From Haloarchaeobius salinus (GTDB lineage Archaea > Halobacteriota > Halobacteria > Halobacteriales > Natrialbaceae): DNA of 64,000 nucleotides. This document shows positions 25,884 to 33,500 of the stretch, in pieces (the first letter of the stretch is position 1; every line of letters starts with the position of its first letter). The stretch is taken from NCBI RefSeq assembly GCF_024464185.1, contig NZ_JANHAU010000002.1, positions 248,001 through 312,000 on the forward strand, written 5' to 3'. The notes under the pieces were generated by a model that worked only from the letters and a program-made list of their open reading frames with translations, was not told where the DNA came from and ran no database searches. The position numbers and the translations under genes are program-made.

Positions 25884-26776
25884 AGCAGCTGCATCGTCGT
25901 CGTCGTCGTATCGGTCGCGAGCAGCAGGTCGAACGGCTCGTCACCCGGCGCGTTCGCCGGCTCGAGGTAGCCCACGGCGAACGCCGAGTACGCCGTCCCG
26001 CCCTCGAGGTCGACGTCGAACGTCGCGACCGGATCGCCCCCGCTCGCGGGCCGCACCTCGAGTGTGTACGACCCCGCGGGGACCGTCGTGTAGTCCGTCT
26101 GCTCGCCGTAGCCGAGGTTCTCGAACAGCGCGTCACCGCTCGACGCGACCGTCACCGTGACCGGCGGGGCGTCCGGGGACGCGTGGAACAGGCCCACCGC
26201 CGCCTCGTCCGAACCGACCGACGGCGGTGCATCCTCGAGTACGCCGACCGCGAACTCGTCAGCCGTGAGGTTCCCGAACGCGACCACGGTGTAGCTCGTG
26301 TCCGCCTGGACCGTCACCGTGCTATCGAACACGACGGTGCTCTCGTCGCCCGCCGCAGTGATGCGGACCGCCCGTTCGCCCGCCGGTGCCGTCTGGTAGT
26401 CGCTGATAGTTCCGAACGACACATCGGTCAGCATCGCCTCGCCGTCGACGTACACGTCCACGGCCGGCGCGTCCGGTGACGCGTGGACGGCCCGCAGCCG
26501 TCCCGAACCGCCGGTCGTCGTCGTCTGCTCCTCGGTGGTCCCCTGTTCGGTCGTCCCCTCCGTCGTCTGTTCCGTCGTGCCATTGGCCGTCCCCTCCGTC
26601 GTCTGCATCCCGCCATCTGTCGTGCCCGCGGTCGTCCCCATCGGCCCGGTCGTCGTGCCGTTCCCGGTCCCGTTGCTGCCACCATCGCCCGTGTCCGCAC
26701 AGCCCGCCAGGGCCGCTGTCGCGAGTCCAGCCGTCAGCTGAAGGACGCGTCGCCGTCGGAGGCCATCTGGTTTCAT
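25880..26776 (-). CDS. Tat lipoprotein with two DUF4397 repeats
   Basis: A 298-residue exported lipoprotein. MKPDGLRRRRVLQLTAG carries the twin-arginine motif and LAGC is the lipobox (about residues 23-26). A Thr/Gly/Glu linker with short TTEGT repeats (about 30-90) spaces two DUF4397 domains off the membrane: LRAVHASPDAPAVDVYVDG starts the first and VGLFHASPDAPPVTVTV the second. DUF4397 domains are small beta-sandwiches common in secreted prokaryotic proteins; function unknown. The internal ATG at 26776 is chosen because only it gives a proper Tat signal. It is divergent from tRNA-Phe. Confidence 0.85.
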   Translation of the reverse strand: MKPDGLRRRRVLQLTAGLATAALAGCADTGDGGSNGTGNGTTTGPMGTTAGTTDGGMQTTEGTANGTTEQTTEGTTEQGTTEEQTTTTGGSGRLRAVHASPDAPAVDVYVDGEAMLTDVSFGTISDYQTAPAGERAVRITAAGDESTVVFDSTVTVQADTSYTVVAFGNLTADEFAVGVLEDAPPSVGSDEAAVGLFHASPDAPPVTVTVASSGDALFENLGYGEQTDYTTVPAGSYTLEVRPASGGDPVATFDVDLEGGTAYSAFAVGYLEPANAPGDEPFDLLLATDTTTTTMQLL

Positions 26777-26914
26777 ACGGACCAAACCGTCGGGAGATGG
26801 ACGTGTAAGTCTGGTTCCGGGTTCACCGGCAGTTAGGGACCAGTAGGCGGCGGGACGTCGTGCCTTCTGCAACCGACTCCCGACTGCTGGGTACCCGCTG
26901 GTGATTCGAAATCC

Positions 26915-26921
26915 TTTTTTA
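26915..26921 (+). promoter_or_regulatory. TATA box of tRNA-Phe
   Basis: TTTTTTA, 27-33 bp ahead of the tRNA 5' end. Confidence 0.65.
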
Positions 26922-26947
26922 GTGCATCCACCGAAGTCAGAGTGCGC

Positions 26948-27021
26948 GCCGCCTTAGCTCAGACTGGGAGAGCACTCGACTGAAGATCGAGCTGTCCCCG
27001 GTTCAAATCCGGGAGGCGGCA
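26948..27021 (+). tRNA. tRNA-Phe (anticodon GAA)
   Basis: A complete 74-nt tRNA without encoded CCA. Acceptor GCCGCCT/AGGCGGC, anticodon stem CTCGA/TCGAG with loop CTGAAGA, T arm CCCGG-TTCAAAT-CCGGG, discriminator A. It forms the left border of the accessory-looking segment that carries nitrile hydratase. Confidence 0.97.
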
Positions 27022-27222
27022 TACGAATTTCGCGTCGATTTTCCCCGAGCCTTCTCGCTCACCTGAACTCGAACTGTTCCTTTTCCGCGAGCGCGGCGAC
27101 CGAGTAGCTACAAGATCCGGCCGGGGTCGTCTTTCGGAAGTTCACGATCCAGGTGGCGACACCTCTCTGTGGCTGTCACTCTCGGCGGATGGCGTGGAGG
27201 AATCGAGAAGGAGCTCGGATGC

Positions 27223-27558
27223 TCACGCGGACGCTTCGAGACAGTTCTCGTGGACGGTCTCGTTGTTTTCGTTCGGCGTTCGGGCTTGTCCCGTGACGAT
27301 GGGTTCCTCGCAGATCGCACAGCGCAGCTTTTCGGTCTCGCTCGTTGGTTCGGTGCCGAGGCTCTCCGAGAAGTTTTCCTTCACGTCGCCGGATCCGGTC
27401 GACGCGCTGTATCCGAGCGCAACGGCACCGATTCCCGCCAGCACGCCGCGTGGTCGCTTGCCCTTCCGGAGCGACCAGAGGGCGAATACTGCCAGGCCGG
27501 CGGCGAAGAGTTTGCGAGCGAGCCCGTCGCGATCGTCGAGGTTCTCTGTCAGCTCCAT
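27223..27558 (-). CDS. Small two-helix membrane protein with C-terminal Cys motif
   Basis: A 111-residue protein. Residues about 15-55 contain two hydrophobic helices around a basic turn (FALWSLRKGKRPRGVLAGIG), like DUF2892-type inner membrane proteins. The C-terminal half is cytoplasmic or external and holds CAICEEPI and, 20 residues on, HENCLEA, a likely C-x2-C...H-x2-C zinc site. The start at 27558 (MELTENLDDRDG) is preferred over frames upstream because the sequence before it lacks family-like composition. Function unknown. It lies downstream of the nitrile hydratase genes on the same strand, 234 bp away. Confidence 0.65.
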   Translation of the reverse strand: MELTENLDDRDGLARKLFAAGLAVFALWSLRKGKRPRGVLAGIGAVALGYSASTGSGDVKENFSESLGTEPTSETEKLRCAICEEPIVTGQARTPNENNETVHENCLEASA

Positions 27559-27792
27559 ACTCTCGTTTCGTGCTCCGTACCCTTGTACTCGTCCGTGCCT
27601 CGGGATGAGATCGGATGGCGCCACCTGAGAGCGGCCGGTTACCCCGGCAGTAGTCCAGCCGTCGGGTTCGGTGCTGTCTCCACGTGTCGCGTTCCGTGGT
27701 CGAGCGTCGGTGGCGGCGAAGTGTTCGAACGGACAGCAGGGGACGGTACGCTACCGCCGCGTCGAAGACGGAATGGCGTCGGAGAGGTCCGG

Positions 27793-28962
27793 TCAATGGG
27801 TGCGGTCGCCGGCGACGAACTCCTCGGCCGTCCGATCGCCGGCGGCGAATTCGGCCGCTCGAGCGTCGATTGCGTCGGACTCGAGGGCGTCGTGAGAGAC
27901 GAGCAAGCGCTCGAGGGCGGTGTGCCACTGGTCATAGTAGATGCGTTCGGTCGTGGCGGCGGTTTCGCTCGTTTCGCTTCTGGCTCCGGTTCCGGTGCCG
28001 GGACCGTCTCGCTCGCGGTCGCCGTCGGTGGCGTAGGCGTCGGTCGGCGTCGCCTCGACGGCATCGATCAAGCGTCGCTGGAACGCCGACCAATCGAATC
28101 CGTCGCCCTCGTCGTACAGGGCGACGGTCACGCCGAAGGCTCGGGCCTGCCACGGTTCCGAGAACGTCGGCTCCGCGTCGACGCCGAGCAGGTCCGCGAA
28201 GGCGCTGGTGGGGTCGGCGTGTCCGCCGTCGGCGGCTGGTCCCGAGGTCGCGTCCGCGCCCCCGTCCGCCGAGCCGTGACCGGCGAGTCGCTCGACGCCG
28301 ATCATCGCGTCGCGGGTGACGAGTTCCGCGAGTTCGTCTTCGTCGTAGCCGCCCGTTCCCTCGGGGCGTCTCGGGAGCACCATGTACCTGATCTCGGAGC
28401 TGGAGTCCCAGACGTCGACGTCGATCCCGTCGTCGAGTTCGAGCCCGAACTCCTCGAGGACGGCTCGCGGCTCCCGGACCATTCGCGATCGATAGGACGG
28501 CGTCTTGTACCACGTCGGCGGCAGCCCGAGTAGCGACCACGGATAGCACGAACACAGCGTGCAGACGACGGCGTTGTGGACGTCTTCGGTGTTCTTCTTC
28601 ACGTCGATGTGCTGGACGCCGACGTCGAAATCGAACGCCTCGAGTGCAGCGGGGGCGTCCTCGAGGAGTCGCTCCTCGAAGTCGGGATCGGTCCACGCCC
28701 GGGCGACGACGCGAGCCCCGTTCTTCGGGCCGATATCGCGTTCGTAGGAGGCGATCGCCTCGTCGATCGCGTCGGTCGAGACGAGCCCCTTCTCGACGAG
28801 CAGCGACTGGATCGCTCGAACGCGGGGCCGTGGATCGGCCGCGGTTTCGTCGTTTTGGTGGTGGTCGTCGTGGTGGTGATGGTCGTCGTGCTGGTCGTGA
28901 CTGTGTTCGTTTTCGTGAGCGTGGTCGTCGTCGTCGTGGCTGTGCCCGTGCTCGTCGGTCAT
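27793..28962 (-). CDS. nthA: Nitrile hydratase alpha subunit fused to its activator, cobalt type
   Basis: A 389-residue fusion. Residues 1-35 contain 14 histidines in an acidic tail, a likely metal store. Residues about 45-235 are nitrile hydratase alpha subunit with the metal motif VCTLCSCYPW (C134, C137, C139); the Thr after the first Cys marks the cobalt type. Residues about 260-375 match the separate activator/accessory proteins that load the metal (FSEPWQARAFGVTVALYDEG, then YYDQWHTALERLL). The enzyme hydrates nitriles to amides. The start overlaps the beta-subunit stop by 4 bp. In bacteria the activator is normally encoded by its own gene, so the fusion is unusual. Confidence 0.9.
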   Translation of the reverse strand: MTDEHGHSHDDDDHAHENEHSHDQHDDHHHHDDHHQNDETAADPRPRVRAIQSLLVEKGLVSTDAIDEAIASYERDIGPKNGARVVARAWTDPDFEERLLEDAPAALEAFDFDVGVQHIDVKKNTEDVHNAVVCTLCSCYPWSLLGLPPTWYKTPSYRSRMVREPRAVLEEFGLELDDGIDVDVWDSSSEIRYMVLPRRPEGTGGYDEDELAELVTRDAMIGVERLAGHGSADGGADATSGPAADGGHADPTSAFADLLGVDAEPTFSEPWQARAFGVTVALYDEGDGFDWSAFQRRLIDAVEATPTDAYATDGDRERDGPGTGTGARSETSETAATTERIYYDQWHTALERLLVSHDALESDAIDARAAEFAAGDRTAEEFVAGDRTH

Positions 28963-29648
28963 CGTTCCGCCTCCGCGGGTCGCAGATACGGTTCCCAGAG
29001 ATCGACGTGGATCGTGTCGTCGGGGTCCTCGGCGTCGGGACCCCACACCTCGGCGGCGTCGAAGGCGACGGTGTACAGCGGCTCGTCTCGTTCCTCGCCG
29101 TGGGCGTTGGCGTCCGGGAAGACGTGGTTTCCGTGGACGGTTCGGATCTCGCCGGTCGTTCGCCGGACGTACCGAGGGCAGCGCGTGTGTCCCTCGGGGT
29201 GGTCGTTGCGCACGCGAACCGCGTCTCCTACGCCGAACCGGGGCTCGTCGTTCGGCCGATCGAACGACGCCGGCCGCTCGAACGCCGCTCTCACTCGCTC
29301 GGCGAGGTCGGGATCCTGCCGTTCGGGGACCAGTTCCCCGGGGTCCTCGAGGTCGCGAGCCCGCTGGTGGGCGGCCTCGATCTCGTCCTCGGTGAGGTGG
29401 CCCTTCTCCACGAGGTTCCGCTCGAGGCTCGCCAGCCAGCGTTCGAAGTACGACGCCGCGAGGTAGTCCACCGGATCCATCCGCTCGATTCCGTAGCGAC
29501 TCTCGTCGATGTTGTAGATGCCCTGCGGTCGTATCGCGCGCACTAACGCGAAGACGACCCGTTCCCAGTCCGCGTGGAACTGGGCCTCATCGTCGACGGG
29601 GACAGCCCCGAATCCGTGCATCCCGCCCATGTCGTGGATGCCGTTCAC
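28959..29648 (-). CDS. nthB: Nitrile hydratase beta subunit
   Basis: A 229-residue beta subunit. It opens with the near-invariant MNGIHDMGGMHGFG, starting at a GTG codon (29648), and has the usual C-terminal SH3-like barrel (FGVGDAVRVRNDHPEGHTRCPRYVR, an unbroken family signature in parts, to the end). It pairs with the alpha subunit to form the active site. The order beta-alpha is that of cobalt-type operons. CTATTTGCG on the minus strand about 28-35 bp upstream is the likely TATA box, making this the first gene of the operon. A loading His tail is on the partner, not here. Confidence 0.93.
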   Translation of the reverse strand: MNGIHDMGGMHGFGAVPVDDEAQFHADWERVVFALVRAIRPQGIYNIDESRYGIERMDPVDYLAASYFERWLASLERNLVEKGHLTEDEIEAAHQRARDLEDPGELVPERQDPDLAERVRAAFERPASFDRPNDEPRFGVGDAVRVRNDHPEGHTRCPRYVRRTTGEIRTVHGNHVFPDANAHGEERDEPLYTVAFDAAEVWGPDAEDPDDTIHVDLWEPYLRPAEAER

Positions 29649-29930
29649 GCGAATCGCATTCGCCGCGTTCGCGCAAATAGCTTTGGACGATCATGGGCTA
29701 CGAGGACGAAATTCGCGAGCTCTTGCGGGAGTACTTCACCGAGACTAACCCCGTCCATCGTTCGAGCTGTCCCCTCTCCCTGCGAGCGCAGCGAGCGGGG
29801 AAGCGAGACGCCAGTCTCGCGTTTTTCAAATCCGGCGGCGTCACGTATCGGACGTCGGTCTCGTTCAGCAGGGCGTGAAATCCGGATCGGTACCTGTACG
29901 GGATGAGAATCAGGGCTGGTAGCGTGGGGG
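29649..29930. other. Gap between nitrile hydratase and serine hydrolase genes, with a possible gene remnant
   Basis: The right-hand gene ends and the left operon starts here on the minus strand. On the plus strand an ATG at 29693 opens MGYEDEIRELLREYFTETNP, which looks like real protein for 20 codons and then turns into Arg/Ser-rich noise, as if a gene had been cut. The stretch also holds the motif GCGAGCGCAGCGAGC near 29783 and a textbook terminator at 29803-29826. Confidence 0.5.
29803..29826 (+). terminator. Intrinsic-type terminator
   Basis: GCGAGAC, loop GCCA, GTCTCGC, then GTTTTT: a perfect 7-bp GC-rich stem with a T5 tail on the plus strand. No intact plus-strand gene precedes it, which supports the idea that the ORF starting at 29693 is a remnant. 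Confidence 0.6.
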
Positions 29931-32198
29931 TTAGACGATGTCGAGGGTGATTGCGAGGTCCACGGCGGCGTTTTTCACGTGGTCGTTGTCTTCGGATTGT
30001 CGGTTCGATTGGACGGCGACGACGACGTCGTCTTCGGGGAAGACCATGAGGGAGGCGTTCCCACCGGTATTGCTCCCGTCGTGCCCGACCCTGTCTATCC
30101 CCCAGAGGGTATCGGTGTGCCACCCGAGGGCTCGCTGTGGCTCCACGTCGGGATTGTACGGCTCCCACATCTCGTCGCGACTACTCTCCTCTAGTATCTG
30201 GTTGTCGAGGACGAGTTGCCCGAGGCGGGCGAGGTCGGTGACGTGGGATTCGAGACCGGCACCGAGGACCGACCAGCTGTTGCTGTCGACGTACTCCCAG
30301 GCGTCGTCGTCGGGGCCGGGGTCGCCCTCTTCGAGGGCGACGTTCTTCGCCCAGGCGACGTAGTCGTCGTCGTCCTCGCCGGGATAGGTCTGATCGACGT
30401 CGTCGTCGAACTCGTAGATCCGGGCTCGATGCGGGTCGTCCTCGCGGCGGTCCTCTCGCCGGAGGGAGTGGAGGTCGAATGGTTCGCTGAGTTCCTCGCG
30501 AACGAGGTCGTCGACGACCGTCCCGGTCGCTTCCTCGTACGCCGCGCCGAGTAGCGTGTAGCCGGCCGTACTGTACCGGTACGCCTCGCCAGCAACGCAC
30601 TCGCTCGCGTCTGGCCCGAGATCGATGTCGTCCTCGTCTACTTCGCCGAACTCCAGTGACTTCTCGTCCTCGCCGTCACCGTCCTCGTCCAGCTCGACGG
30701 GTTCTTCGATGAGTTCCTCGTCCCAGTAGTCGAATGCTTCGGCGGCGTCGACCGCCGACTCGTAGTGATCGTACTCGCCAGTGGTCACTGTGGACTCGGC
30801 GTAGTGCGGGATACAGCCGTGGTGCGCGAGCAAGTCCGCGAGCGTGTGCTCGTGTGCGTCGCCGAGCGGGAGGTAGTCGCTCGTTTCGTCCGCCGTGAGG
30901 TCGACGTCACCGGCTTCCTGCAGGCGGAATCCGAGGAGTCCCCCGATCGGCTTGCTGACCGACGCGAGCCGATAACGCGTGCGGGCGTCGGCCGGGCGCT
31001 GCTCGTCGATGTCGCGGTAGCCGAACCCGCGCCGGTAGACGTTCACGCCGTCCTGGTAGATGGCTGCGCTGATGCTCGGGAGGTCGTGGTCGGTGATGAA
31101 GTCGAGCAGTTCGTCGTCGGCGTCCGCTCGATCCGCCCAGCTGGGGCGCATCGAGTTTTGGCGCCACGCGGCCGCGTGACTTCCTGCACCGCCGACCGCG
31201 TCGACGAGGGACAGACTCACGGGTCGGTAGCCTCGATCGTGCATCTCCCGGACCGTGTCGCTGTACGCCGTTCTCGTGAGGTCGACGTGCGCGTCCCACG
31301 CGCGACCGTCGCCGTCGTCGGTGCCGTCCTGACTGCCCTGGAACGCGTTCCGGTCGGTGTTCTCCACCCAGATGGCCGCGACCGCGCACGTCCCGTCGTT
31401 GGCGTACACCGAGACGTCGACGAGCCGGTAGCCCTCGCTTCGTTTCGAGTCGTTCGCGGACTCGAACTCGTCGACGGTCATGTCGCGTGCGAGCTCCCAC
31501 TCGCGGTCGTCGACGTTCTCGACCCACGCCCAGGCGTACTTGACTTCCTCCGCCCACTCGTCCCAGTATCCCTCGACGTCGACGGGCACGAGGGCGGGGT
31601 CGAGCTGGGTTTCGTAGTTCGCGGCCATCTCGTCGAACTGCCCGTCGAGGACGACCTGTGACGACCGCCACTCGAACTCGTCGGGGTTCTCGAGCCAGAT
31701 GCCGCCGTAGCATCGACCGTCGTCGCCCACGGTCTCGTCGGGGAGGAAGTACTGTACCTGGTCGACGAGGCGGTAGTCGGCTTCGAGGTCGTCGTTGACT
31801 CCCTCGAACTCGTCGTACGCGAGATCCCAGTGTGCTTCCCAGTCGAAGTGCTCTGAGAACTCCACGTGTCTGACGTTCTCGTGCCAGACGCCGTAGTAGT
31901 CCCTGGTGGTCGTATCGACGCCGAGTTCCACCAGCATGAGTCCGTCCGCTCGGGCGTCGTCGTTCATCTGCTCGAATCGTTCGCTGGTCGTGGCCCGATC
32001 GGCGACCCAGTCGACGGATTCGGGATCGAGGAGCGGGGTTTCGGCTTCGTTGGCTATCTCCTCGACGGCGTCGAGCCCGGACTGGATCGAACAGCCGGCC
32101 GTCGCAGTCACCCCGGCTAGTACACTCGACGTCTTCAGGACGTCCCGCCGCGAGAGCCCGGAACCGATCCGGCTCCCGTCGGCGTCTCGTTCGTGCAT
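29931..32198 (-). CDS. Secreted polyglycine hydrolase-like serine hydrolase (tandem repeats plus beta-lactamase fold)
   Basis: A 755-residue Tat lipoprotein: SRRDVL at 16-21 and lipobox TAGC ending at C36. Residues about 70-350 hold five copies of a roughly 55-residue repeat, each with a (W)xENxD-type turn: YYGVWHEN, CYGGIWLEN, YAWAWVEN, AVAAIWVEN, HAAAWRQN. This is the pattern of the polyglycine hydrolase/BTRD1 repeat. Residues about 360-755 are a class C beta-lactamase-like serine hydrolase with S413-V-S-K416, a Y542-S-T motif and the late GHDGSNTGG. Fungal relatives cleave glycine-rich linkers of plant chitinases; the substrate here is unknown. Long acidic insertions (about 500-530) fit halophilic life. 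Confidence 0.85.
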   Translation of the reverse strand: MHERDADGSRIGSGLSRRDVLKTSSVLAGVTATAGCSIQSGLDAVEEIANEAETPLLDPESVDWVADRATTSERFEQMNDDARADGLMLVELGVDTTTRDYYGVWHENVRHVEFSEHFDWEAHWDLAYDEFEGVNDDLEADYRLVDQVQYFLPDETVGDDGRCYGGIWLENPDEFEWRSSQVVLDGQFDEMAANYETQLDPALVPVDVEGYWDEWAEEVKYAWAWVENVDDREWELARDMTVDEFESANDSKRSEGYRLVDVSVYANDGTCAVAAIWVENTDRNAFQGSQDGTDDGDGRAWDAHVDLTRTAYSDTVREMHDRGYRPVSLSLVDAVGGAGSHAAAWRQNSMRPSWADRADADDELLDFITDHDLPSISAAIYQDGVNVYRRGFGYRDIDEQRPADARTRYRLASVSKPIGGLLGFRLQEAGDVDLTADETSDYLPLGDAHEHTLADLLAHHGCIPHYAESTVTTGEYDHYESAVDAAEAFDYWDEELIEEPVELDEDGDGEDEKSLEFGEVDEDDIDLGPDASECVAGEAYRYSTAGYTLLGAAYEEATGTVVDDLVREELSEPFDLHSLRREDRREDDPHRARIYEFDDDVDQTYPGEDDDDYVAWAKNVALEEGDPGPDDDAWEYVDSNSWSVLGAGLESHVTDLARLGQLVLDNQILEESSRDEMWEPYNPDVEPQRALGWHTDTLWGIDRVGHDGSNTGGNASLMVFPEDDVVVAVQSNRQSEDNDHVKNAAVDLAITLDIV

Positions 32199-32539
32199 AC
32201 CGTCACTCCTCGAGGCGATATCTACCCGGATCGGTCCTCGATCGCTGTCCCCCGCTCCCCGCGGTTCGTAACGGATTCATCTAGCCATAAAACATTCTCA
32301 TGTGACAAGTAGATTTGCCCCAGTGGCGGTGGCGGCCGTCCGATACGGGGAGGAGTCGGGGGGATTGGTCCGCGGTGCTCTTCCGTCCCGAGCAAAGCGG
32401 CTTCCAGGGGACGGGCGTGAAGCGGGGAGTCGTGGAGACGAACACCGGATGGTCGTCGACGACTCGCGGGAGACCCACCAGAGCACGGGCGGTCGTTCGT
32501 GACCGAGACGTTCGGTCGAGCCGGACCCCGGACCGCGTC
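32199..32539. other. 341-bp gene-free stretch
   Basis: Holds the promoter of the serine hydrolase gene (candidate boxes on the minus strand: TAGATATC about 20-27 bp upstream of its start, and TTTTATGG at 32284-32291 in the AT-richest part). The rest, up to the stop of the regulator gene, contains no protein-like frame, repeat or RNA gene that I can see. It probably marks the right edge of the accessory segment. Confidence 0.5.
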
Positions 32540-33319
32540 TCAGGCGACGGCTTCCGGCACGTCCAGCGGCTCCGCATCGCGCCGGTACTTGCGGTACAGT
32601 TCGGCAGCCCACTCGCGGGCGTCGGGGTCGTCGGTCACCACGGAGGCGACGGGCAGGGAGGTCTCGCTGTCGAAGCCGCCGACGATGACAACGTCGTCGA
32701 TGATGCCCATGGTGAACGGGAGGCCGGGGTGGGTGTAGAGCGACGGTGCCTCGGCGCTGGCGATGGTGTCGAACGCCTCTTCGGACGCGTTCTGGTCGGC
32801 TTCGAGTGCCAGCGGCGTACAGATGGACTCGAAGTCGACGTCGTTCCGGGCGTGCTCGACGCCCAGCTTGGTGACCGCGGGCGGGCAGCCGGCGACGACC
32901 AGGGTCCGGCAGCGGTCGAACGACTCGAAGTGTTCGAGCCAGGGTTCGACCGGGGCGCTCGGGTTCTGTGGCGTGGCGACGGCGAGTTCGGCATCGGCGA
33001 AGCGGTGGATGTTTCGCGTGAGTTCCGGTGCGGAGAGCTGGGAGAGCAGGGGTTGCAGCCGGTCGATGGCGGCCATGGAGCGCTCGAACCGTTCGGCGGC
33101 ATCGATGGCGGCACAGCCCGCTCCGGTCGCGCGGTAGCCCGTCGGCGTCTGTTCGAGCAGTCCCTCCTCGGTGAGCGCGGAGGTCCGGCGGTAGGCCGTC
33201 GCGCGGGAGATGTCGAGTTCGTCCTGCAGGGTCGACCGGTCCACCGACCGGTCGCGGGTCGCTTCGAGCACCGGGACCCGGTTCAGCACCGTCAGATACT
33301 CGTGTTCGTGTTGGTTCAT
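32540..33319 (-). CDS. Winged-helix transcriptional regulator with C-terminal MetF-like sensor domain
   Basis: A 259-residue regulator of the type found widely in haloarchaea and methanogens. Residues about 10-75 form a winged helix (recognition helix LDISRATAYRRTSALTEEG). The C-terminal part (about 120-255; CRTLVVAGCPP, SLYTHPGLPFTMGIIDDVVIVGG) resembles the methanogenesis-regulator FilR1/DUF1724-like sensor domain. The ligand is unknown. It is divergent from the large surface protein gene, and a near-perfect inverted repeat (33371-33387) lies between them, so it may control that gene and itself. Confidence 0.8.
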   Translation of the reverse strand: MNQHEHEYLTVLNRVPVLEATRDRSVDRSTLQDELDISRATAYRRTSALTEEGLLEQTPTGYRATGAGCAAIDAAERFERSMAAIDRLQPLLSQLSAPELTRNIHRFADAELAVATPQNPSAPVEPWLEHFESFDRCRTLVVAGCPPAVTKLGVEHARNDVDFESICTPLALEADQNASEEAFDTIASAEAPSLYTHPGLPFTMGIIDDVVIVGGFDSETSLPVASVVTDDPDAREWAAELYRKYRRDAEPLDVPEAVA

Positions 33320-33370
33320 GTGAAATTCTCGAAGTTACGGGTGGTAAGCGTTTCGGCAGAATCTCACGGG

Positions 33371-33387
33371 GTGAAACATCGTCTCAC
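33371..33387. promoter_or_regulatory. Inverted repeat 7+3+7, probable operator
   Basis: GTGAAAC-ATC-GTCTCAC has one mismatch between arms. It ends 8 bp ahead of the TATAA of the surface-protein transcript and about 50 bp ahead of the divergent regulator start, the usual place for an archaeal repressor or activator site. Confidence 0.45.
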
Positions 33388-33395
33388 TCGATGCC

Positions 33396-33400
33396 TATAA
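33396..33400 (+). promoter_or_regulatory. TATA box of the surface-protein transcript
   Basis: TATAA, 26-30 bp ahead of the ATG at 33426, the start of a short leader ORF, and about 97 bp ahead of the surface-protein start. Confidence 0.55.
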
Positions 33401-33425
33401 TCCGGGGTCGGCCCTCACCGTCTAC

Positions 33426-33500
33426 ATGGATGCGACAGGGACGACGGGAGCTGCCGGCTCCGGCCGGCAGCGGCGACCTGCAGGGAGGAGGATTGCGTGA
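33426..33500 (+). CDS. Possible 24-codon leader ORF overlapping the surface-protein start
   Basis: ATG 26 bp after TATAA begins a 24-residue peptide (MDATGTTGAAGSGRQRRPAG and four more). Its TGA lies at 33498-33500 and overlaps the GTG start of the surface-protein gene at 33497 (GTGA). The layout suggests leaderless translation of the peptide followed by re-initiation on the main gene, helped by GGGAGGAGG at 33483-33491. The peptide has no known relative, and the coding status is unproven. Confidence 0.4.
   Translation: MDATGTTGAAGSGRQRRPAGRRIA

Noticed and set aside
27169-28533. A 454-codon plus-strand frame opposite the nitrile hydratase gene
   Set aside because: It lies antisense to a gene with clear motifs and has typical shadow-frame composition (Arg/Gly/Val-rich).
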